NCBI GenBank assembly: GCA_001662425.1
Contig: BDDC01002206.1
Location: 1,663-15,155, forward strand
Length of the DNA: 13,493 nucleotides
Direction of reading: 5' to 3'
From: Chlamydomonas sphaeroides
Lineage: Eukaryota > Chlorophyta > Chlorophyceae > Chlamydomonadales > Chlamydomonadaceae
Below are positions 1 through 6,186 of the stretch, piece after piece (the stretch's first letter is position 1; every line of letters starts with the position of its first letter). The notes below the pieces were generated by a model. The model was not told the DNA's origin, did not search any database, and saw only the letters and a program-made list of their open reading frames with translations. The translations under genes and the position numbers were made by a program.

Positions 1-303
1 ACGGGGGCAACCGCCGTGGCTACCACGATATTCCCATTTGCACAGCTAAGCGTCTGCCACAGTTGGCACGCGAGCACAAGCGTCAGGGAGCTGATACTGT
101 GCCGTACGCTTATGGGCTTGCGAGCTCGTGCGAGCTCAGCATTTCCCAAACCTGTGGCAGCCCAGCCCTTCGAGCCTAAACGCTTAACAGCAACGGAAAC
201 AAGTCAGCGCAGCACAGCGTTGGAGCACTCCCGCATGCTCGCCTTTCAGCCGCTTGTGACGATTGTGCCTGTGCCTTTACCTTTAGCAGCAATAGTGCTT
301 GCT
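1..303. other. Upstream region / putative 5' flank of the kinase gene
   Basis: No gene can be supported here. The stretch is visibly less GC-rich than the sequence after 304. The kinase reading frame stays open upstream, with further in-frame ATGs at 112 and 235, so part of this region could be coding if the true start is earlier than 304. I treat it as promoter or 5'UTR because nothing in its translation resembles the N-termini of LAMMER kinases. No convincing TATA box is visible. Confidence 0.4.
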
Positions 304-3300
304 ATGCCGCCCGGGGACGCAGACACGGCGTCGAGTTCCAGGCCGGCCACCGCTGTGGCCGGCCTGAAGCGTGGAGCAGCCTGGAATGCGGACAACACCT
401 CTTCGTCTGAGGTGGGCGCGGCTGCTGGGTCTCGGGCCCAGGCCGGAGCCGCTGCTGACATTGACGCTATGCTCGTTGCACACAGGCCGTCTCGGCGCCC
501 CGCAAGAGGGCGCGCGTGGAGATATGCCGACCAGGCGTCCCCCTGCAAATCAGTTTGTCGGCCTTCCGAATGCCCGACAAGCTGAGCCCGCCGCTGCGAG
601 ACGATGACAAGGTGGGACTACATGCTGGTCGCGCCCCGCCTGCCGGCTGCGGCAACGCCTGACCTGGCCTGGGCCTTGCTTTGTGCAGGACGGACACTTC
701 CAATACGAGCTGGGCGAGAACCTGAGCTCCAGATGTGAGCAGCGGGGTGCCGTTCTGGGGGTCCCAGCGCCCTCAAGCACTATCGCGTATGTCCTTGCGC
801 CGCGCACCTTTTGATAATGCTGAATACTCTTCATCTGTTCTCGCGCCCGCAGACAAGATACTGTCCAAAATGGGCGAAGGTGCGCACCTGCGAGCAGCCG
901 TTTGACACGCGGCCGTTGGGCCGCTAACGTCACAGCTAGCTCGTCGTGTCCTCTAGGGCGCACCGGGCCTCTCGGCCGGCTATGGGCCAAGGCATAGCTC
1001 CCGTTTTGCGGGATGTTGCCTTGCCCCTGCACATCCCCCATACCAACCCCTCCGCTCATACGTTCCTCGGTGCTATGCCGACAACCCCCTGCACCATTGC
1101 ACTCCAGGCACATTCGGGCGCGTCCTTGAGTGCTGGGACCGCAAACGGGAGGACTATGTGGCCATTAAAATCGTGCGCAACATCGACAAGTACCGCCACG
1201 CGGCCATGATCGAGGTGCGCCGCTCCCCCTCCCAAACTCACTCCACCCAACATGCAGGCTGGTGATATTGCTGCATTCCAGGGAATGGCGCTGCCCCGTA
1301 CCGAGCATGTGTGGGAAAGCCGTATGCGTGCTTAGGGCCACCGCCCAGTGCCCCACGCGGGCCTGTTCGCGGGTTGCCTTGCTATGAAGATCCCATCACC
1401 CCCATTGGCATCCATTGTAGCAACAGCATTGACTATGTAACCTTCTGTCCCGTTCCTGCAGCTCGAGGTGCTCAACACGCTCGAGAAGAACGACCCAACA
1501 GGGCACAAGTGAGCCAAGAGCCCCGCTGCGCTCTCTCTTTGGTGTCCGTCCCCCCCCTCCGTCGTTCAGGCGTAACACCATCATGGTGCTCTGCCCTGCA
1601 GCCACTGCGTCGCGCTCCGGGAGTGGTTTGACTACCGCGGCCACGTGTGCATGGTGGGATCAAGGCCTAGCGCCCAGGGCCTTGGCGGTCTGCACAACCT
1701 GCCTGTGTTGAATCGCGAAACGCTGACACGCGTGCCTTTTACCTGCCCGGGGCAACAGGTGTTCGAGAAGCTGGGGCTCAGCTTATTCGACTACATGCGC
1801 AAAAACAACTACAAGCCTTTCCCGCTAGACATTGTGCAGGTGAGCACCCACCCGTCCAGGGCTGGTAGGCCTGGGATCGTGAATCGGTATGTGCTGCATC
1901 GCGCGGGGCCTCTCCGGCCGCCGCCAGTTGCACTTGCCGCGACGGGCATGGAGGCAGGCAGTCCCCGGTCACCCCGGGTAGACTTTGGTGGCGATTGCCG
2001 CGCGCCCCGCCCGCCTGTCTGCCCGGTGGCGGCGCAGGACTTTGGCCGGCAGTTGCTGGAAGCAGTCAGCTACATGCACGAGCTGCGGCTCGTGCACACA
2101 GGTGCGGCCGCGCTCTGTGGCCGCTGCGCGCTCGGCGCCTGGGGCGCGTTCCCTGCTCGGCGATGACGCGCGTCGGCGCCGCCGCGGCTAATGGCCACGC
2201 GCTGCCGAGTTCGCATGCCAGCTGGTGGCTCGCGGGGCCGACTGGGAGGGACTGCGCACGTGCTCTGTGAGGCTTGGCACATGATCGCCTGGCTCATGCT
2301 TGCACTGTGCCGGCCCCGGCGCTTTCAAATCTGGCCCTCAGACCTCAAGCCGGAGAACATTCTGCTCACATGCATGGACTGTGCGCAGCCGGCCGAGAGC
2401 TCGGGCTCAAGGTGAGCCTTCACAGCTCTAGGGGGCGAGGGGCCAGCTGAAGATAACCCAGCAAACCCTGGCTGAGGCGGAATGACTGACCGGGTCTTTC
2501 CTTTGTGGCCCCCAGCAGCGGCAGTGGGCGGTGCTGCAGCCGACCGCCGTCCTCACAAATCAAGGTCATCGACTTCGGCAGCGCCACATTCGAGGAGCAG
2601 TACCACAGGTTGGTGCAGCGGCGCGGACCAGCGGCGTGGACCAATCGATGAAAACCTGGCGGCGTCCTGTGTAGGCCGCCAGCTTAGCTCTCTCGCTGCT
2701 ATGCCGCGGGCCGAGTGAGCCAACTCACGGTGCTCCTTTTCCGGCTGCTGTTTGCCGAACAGCTGCATAGTGTCGACGCGGCACTACCGGGCGCCCGAGG
2801 TAATCCTGGGCCTTGGCTGGTCCTACCCGTGCGACATGTGGAGCATCGGCTGCATCCTCATTGAGCTCATCACTGGCGAGGCGTTGTTCCAGGTGCGCAC
2901 GACCAGTACAGACAGCTGGCAGGCGCTGTCCAATCTTGCACAGGGCTACCCGCAGAAGTCACAGCGAAGCGCATGTGGCCGCTTCCAGCAACTCAACGCG
3001 ACCGCCTCCTGCCCCACCGCTGCGAATCCCCAGACGCACGAGAACCTGGAGCACCTCGCCATGATGGAGGCGGTGCTGGGGTCGTTGCCGCCGGGCATGA
3101 GCTGCAAGTGCGCGCGCACGCCCGCGGGCAAGTACTTTAACGGCGGGGGCCGGCTCAACTGGCCCGACGGCGCGGTCAGCCGCAAGAGCGTCAAGGCGGT
3201 CAAGCGGCTCAACAACCTGCGGCAACTCATTGTCGAGCAGGGTGCGTGCGTCCCGGAGCGGGCCTGTGGAGGCGGCTACGGATCAGTAGCTGGAAGGGGC

Positions 3301-3655
3301 GGGCTGCCCCGACGTGCATGCGTGCCTTGGTGTGGCACCCACCCTCCCTTTCCCTGACCTTATCATGCGGTATCCGCCAGGCGACCCATCCGCGCGCCCG
3401 TACGCCGAGGAGCTCGTGGACCTTATTGGATCCATGCTGCGGTATGACCCCGCGGATCGGATCTCGGCGCAGCAGGCACTCGCGCACCCCTTCTTCGCCA
3501 CGCCCTGCATGGTGCCCGGAGCGCCGTTGCTCACGGGCGGCCTGCTGGCGGCCGTGATCGCCGGCGGGGTGGCGCTCGGCGGCGCGTGCGGCGAGGCGGC
3601 GGGCGGCGGCACGGCAAGCAGTGGGCCGCTGCCGCCAGCGCAAGCAGTCATGTGA
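304..3655 (+). CDS. LAMMER-family dual-specificity protein kinase (plant AFC / CLK type), 14 exons
   Basis: Exons: 304-411, 486-611, 689-734, 853-879, 1108-1214, 1462-1508, 1602-1653, 1759-1839, 2038-2101, 2342-2411, 2516-2608, 2763-2892, 3034-3241, 3381-3655. All 13 introns are GT-AG and the total is 1,434 nt (477 residues). Visible motifs: a basic nuclear-localisation-like PRKRARV (41-47), SPPLRDDDKDGH before the domain, Gly loop GEGTFG (101-106), VAIK Lys123, alphaC Glu138, HTDLKPEN (218-225, LAMMER-type HTD instead of HRD), DFG (262-264), STRHYRAPE, and EHLAMMEAVLG (323-333). The domain ends with HPFF near residue 425. LAMMER kinases phosphorylate SR splicing factors in nuclear speckles, and that role is inferred here from family membership. 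Oddities: Arg to Ala in the LAMMER signature, a hydrophobic C-terminal tail, and tandem acceptors before exon 11. Family assignment and exons 2-14 are strong. Exon 1 and its start are less certain, because ATGs at 112 and 235 are also in frame. Confidence 0.93.
853..879 (+). other. 27-nt microexon (kinase exon 4)
   Basis: This 27-nt exon sits between a 118-nt and a 228-nt intron. It encodes the stretch completing RYKILSKMGEG, the beginning of the glycine-rich ATP-binding loop. The phases (T|AC before, G|GC after) restore the conserved family sequence exactly. Skipping it would remove nine residues without a frameshift and destroy the nucleotide-binding loop. Confidence 0.85.
2514..2539 (+). 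promoter_or_regulatory. Cluster of four in-phase 3' splice acceptors (NAGNAG type) before kinase exon 11
   Basis: After a pyrimidine-rich tract (around 2496-2513) there are AG dinucleotides ending at 2515, 2518, 2524 and 2539. Each one joined to the donor at 2411/2412 keeps the frame, giving proteins of 477, 476, 474 or 469 residues. The difference lies in a Ser/Gly/Cys linker just before IKVIDFG. The shortest product matches the plant AFC linker best, while the first AGs are best placed behind the pyrimidine tract. Confidence 0.6.
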
Positions 3656-3818
3656 CGTGGGCAAGACCGGTGATGTGGACGTCCGGATTGGCATGTGGGT
3701 CGGGCTGAGCTGGAATGCACATCCGGCTGGGCCGCCCAAGACTACGCCGGCTCGGGGACTGCGTGGGGCCTGGCCGGGCTCTTCGACAGGCCCCGGCCGG
3801 GCGGTTATGTGACGTGGG
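3650..3818 (+). repeat. Short direct repeat GTYATGTGACGTGGG around the kinase stop codon
   Basis: The sequence ATGTGACGTGGG occurs at 3650-3661, overlapping the kinase TGA stop, and again at 3807-3818. With one mismatch the match extends 5' by three bases. The block contains TGACGTGG, an ACGT-core element of the kind bound by bZIP factors, but its transcribed position makes a promoter role doubtful. Confidence 0.6.
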
Positions 3819-3921
3819 TGGCGGTTCTGTTGTCGGTCACTGTTCGCTCAGCGTGCATGCCGAGCGCGGCCGTGTAGCATAAGGGTCGGGCGCCGCGGTG
3901 GCGGTGCACTTGTGCGTTTGT

Positions 3922-3941
3922 GTGTCCGTGCGTGTCCGTGC
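3922..3941. repeat. Perfect tandem duplication of a 10-mer
   Basis: GTGTCCGTGC is present twice back to back in GT-rich sequence 3' of the kinase gene. It is short, most simply explained as a microsatellite-like slippage product. Confidence 0.8.
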
Positions 3942-3997
3942 CTATGACGCTTGACTGTCGACAGCGGGAGGTGGTGACGGGCAGGAGCAGTTGACTG

Positions 3998-4021
3998 CCG
4001 GCGTCGGTATACCGACGCCGG
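3998..4021. repeat. Perfect 24-bp palindrome with additional outer complementary arms
   Basis: The half-site CCGGCGTCGGTA is followed immediately by its exact reverse complement, with no spacer, so the duplex can extrude a cruciform and the RNA can fold into a tight hairpin. Outside it, AGGTGGT (3969-3975) is complementary to ACCACCT (4024-4030), which could extend the structure with an asymmetric internal loop. It lies 343 bp after the kinase stop codon. Confidence 0.9.
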
Positions 4022-4946
4022 GGACCACCTGTTGCGTCCAGCCGGGTAGGCTGCGTGTTGATGTGTGGGCGGGTCGGTTGCTGGGTGGGGTGTTGGCTCA
4101 GAGGGCGCAGTCTTCTGTGGTGCGCTGTGATGTGCCGTGGGGCCGGGCGCCTGGCAGCATGCCCGGCGCAAGTCCGCGCATCACTGGCGCGACGGCAACT
4201 GCGGTGCAGCTGTTTGAGGTTGGGGCGGGCCCGGCACTGGACAAGGCCGCACTTCAATAGAACGAGCCTTGCGCTTAGTGCCGGGCGGCGCGGCTGGCGC
4301 TCGTAGGGTCCTGACGGCGTCTGCACGTCGTGTAGTGGTATCAGTGGTGCTTTGGTTGCCCGTTCTGTGGTGGCCCACGATCGGGGGGCGGGCTTGCGCG
4401 GTGGCTCCAGCGTCGCGCGTGTGGCCCTGCGCGGCCCGCCTGGCTGCCTGCGTTACCAGAAGAAACCCGGCTGTACATAGATCCCTTGATGCATATGTCA
4501 GGGCGTCTTCCGCAGCGGCCATGGTGGCCGGCGCTGCCGACCCGTCTGCAGGCGCGGTCGGAGGCTTCCGGCGTTTTTGGCTGAGCGAGTGCTGTTTGTT
4601 GTTTGTTTGGCACGTGATGTCAATTCGGTCGGTTTGTGCGTCGCCGCGCGCGCGCTGGCATCGGGCTCCTTGCGCTTTGCAGTCTCGAGCGGGCTCTCGT
4701 CTGGTTTCGTCGCCAGGACGCGACATTGTCGGATTGCGCGGCGCAGCCGGCGGCAGCCCAGGTGACGGGCTGACGAGCTGTGGCTACGATGGCTGCGGCA
4801 GCCCCCGCTCTCTCTCTCCGTGACGGGGCCGGCGGGTCAAGCAAGTAACTCCAGGCTTAGCATTTAAATTCTGGGTTGCATCGCTCGCACTGCAGAGCGG
4901 ATACAGGTGCAACTCTTCGGTCGGCGTTCACGTTGGTTGCATGCCG

Positions 4947-4951
4947 TGTAA
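4947..4951 (+). terminator. Candidate poly(A) signal TGTAA (kinase transcript)
   Basis: TGTAA is the usual polyadenylation signal in chlorophyte algae such as Chlamydomonas. This copy is the only one I noticed between the kinase stop and the next gene. It is almost 1.3 kb after the stop, so the assignment is weak. Confidence 0.25.
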
Positions 4952-5042
4952 TGAAATGATGGGCTCTGCGCGCACGTCTCCTCAGCGCTATGCTCCGACG
5001 CTGCGTCCGTCGGCGTCCAAGCCGTGGGCCCACGCCCAATGC

Positions 5043-5625
5043 ACAAGCCTTTTTTCCAATACAGACATTGTGCAGATGAATACCCACGCGTCCAGGGCGG
5101 GCAGCCCATGGATCGCGTTTTAGGTCCGCACTGCATGCGCGGGGTTCTCCGGCCGCTGCCGGCTGCAATTGCAGCGACGGGCATGGAGGCAGGCAGTCCC
5201 TGGTCATTCCGGGTAGACTTCTGCCGCGCGCCCCGCCCGCCTGTCTGCCCGGTGGCGGCGCAGGACTTTGGCCGGCAGCTGCAGTGAGGTACATGCTTGT
5301 CGTGGCCCCGCGCCAGTAGCAGTCAGCGGACCCCTTCCACATGTTTGGCTGGATAACGCGCCGTTACGCGCTCAGGTATGCCGCACAGCCGCACTCCTGT
5401 CTTCGGCCTTGTGGCCTGCCTGTCGTCACCTTTCATCCCAGACTACGCAGGAGATTTCGATGAATTCACGTTTTCGCAGGTTACAGATACTCCTTTTGTG
5501 ACTTCGTCCTAGTTTATCATTAACTTGCAACGCTCTAGTTTATCATGCACGAGCTGCGGTTCGTGCACACAGGTGCGGCCGCGCTCGGCGCCAGCAGGGA
5601 CGCGTCCCCTGCTTGGTGCTGCAAT
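5043..5625 (+). pseudogene. Decayed partial copy of the upstream LAMMER kinase gene (exon 8 end, intron 8, exon 9, intron 9 start)
   Basis: The block 5043-5297 aligns with 1811-2080 of the kinase gene, and 5545-5625 aligns with 2074-2165. An identical 57-bp run (5222-5278 versus 1996-2052) spans the intron 8 3' end, the acceptor and the start of exon 9. The intron 8 donor GTGAGC (1840) has become ATGAAT at 5076, so the copy cannot splice like the parent. In exon 9 a small deletion (ttgctggaa region) and substitutions break the kinase frame, and about 250 bp of unrelated sequence separates the two homologous parts. Intron sequence is retained, so this is a DNA-level segmental duplication and not a processed retrocopy. 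It lacks the rest of the kinase and cannot encode a functional enzyme. Confidence 0.85.
5509..5546. repeat. 12-bp direct repeat CTAGTTTATCAT at the break inside the kinase pseudogene
   Basis: CTAGTTTATCAT occurs at 5509-5520 and 5535-5546. The second copy ends exactly where kinase homology resumes (ATGCACGAGCTGCGG from 5545). The repeat lies in AT-richer sequence than its surroundings. It could be the footprint of an insertion or of a repair event, or chance. Confidence 0.6.
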
Positions 5626-6186
5626 AATGAACGTGGAGATGTCATCAAAGTAACACATGCAACGGTTATCGTGGTTGGTCCGGGTCCGTCGTGCCTGGCA
5701 GCGCTGGTCACTCACCTTCGTCGTACACAGGTACGGCGGGCCCAAGTGCCACTGCAACGTACTTCCAAGCGCATGGTAAGAAAGATTTGCACAACATTAT
5801 AAACGACATCATTCAATACTACTGCACAATACACAGCTTGTCTGCGCGCAACGCGCAGGCCGACCGCACTTGTGTACTTGGCTTTTCCAAGAATGAAACC
5901 GCTCCGTAAGCTACCGCGATGTGATGCACGAGAAACCGTAGACGAACTTCTTCTGGAGGAGAAGACAATACTCGGCGGCGATTTCCACACAGTAGTCATG
6001 GCCAGCGAGGTATGCACGGAGGTCTTTAACACCGCCCCCTGATACGGCCTTGAAACAGATACATGTTAGCTGTGCGTGCGGGCCTGCGGGAATATTGCCG
6101 GCAGCTCACCTGTAGCGCGTCTTCTCGCATCTTCTCCTCACTTCCACGGTACTAACCCATTGGCAGCACCTACCGTGCGCTTAGCA
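5626..6186. other. Intergenic region / putative promoter and leader of gene A
   Basis: No gene is supported. The stretch is AT-richer than its neighbours. A TATAAA sequence at 5798-5803 lies about 385 bp before the ATG of gene A and is the only TATA-like element seen. A weak third echo of the kinase exon 9/intron 9 junction (TTCGTCGTACACAGGTACGG) lies at 5717-5736. A short open frame reads through 5803-6042, including LLLEEKTILGGDFHTVV, but matches no family I can name with confidence. Confidence 0.4.
6150..6166 (+). promoter_or_regulatory. Candidate branch point and 3' splice site in the 5' leader of gene A
   Basis: TACTAAC (6150-6156) matches the canonical branch-point consensus perfectly and is followed ten bases later by CAG ending at 6166, 20 bp before the first ATG of gene A. 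A possible donor is GAG|GTATGC at 6010, which would give a 157-nt intron. Joining those two does not keep a long coding frame, so if real this is a 5'UTR intron. Confidence 0.35.

Larger units (their letters stand above)
3656..5042. other. Gene-free 3' flank of the kinase gene
   Basis: The + strand is G/T-rich, as is common in 3'UTRs of green algae. The open frames on either strand are Arg/Pro/His/Ala-rich in a way typical of shadow frames, so I call no gene. Local items are a perfect tandem 2 x 10-bp repeat GTGTCCGTGC at 3922-3941, a large palindrome at 3998-4021, a G-box core CACGTG at 4611-4616, and a TGTAA at 4947-4951 that could be a poly(A) signal of the green-algal type. No TGTAA was seen closer to the stop codon. 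Confidence 0.5.

Noticed and set aside
16..303. Upstream extension of the kinase reading frame beginning with GTG at 16
   Set aside because: The frame is open, but a GTG start is not expected in a eukaryotic nuclear gene, and the extra peptide has no resemblance to LAMMER kinase N-termini. In-frame ATGs at 112 and 235 remain possible starts.
3805..4326. Minus-strand open frame of 173 codons in the kinase 3' flank
   Set aside because: It is Arg/His/Pro/Thr-rich with no domain, and is explained by the complement of GT-rich 3'UTR-like sequence.
5941..6042. ILGGDFHTVV peptide resembling the GDFN motif of retrotransposon endonucleases
   Set aside because: Only one short motif, with His in place of the catalytic-site Asn, no other endonuclease or reverse transcriptase motifs nearby, and a stop at 6040. 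Too little for a mobile-element call.
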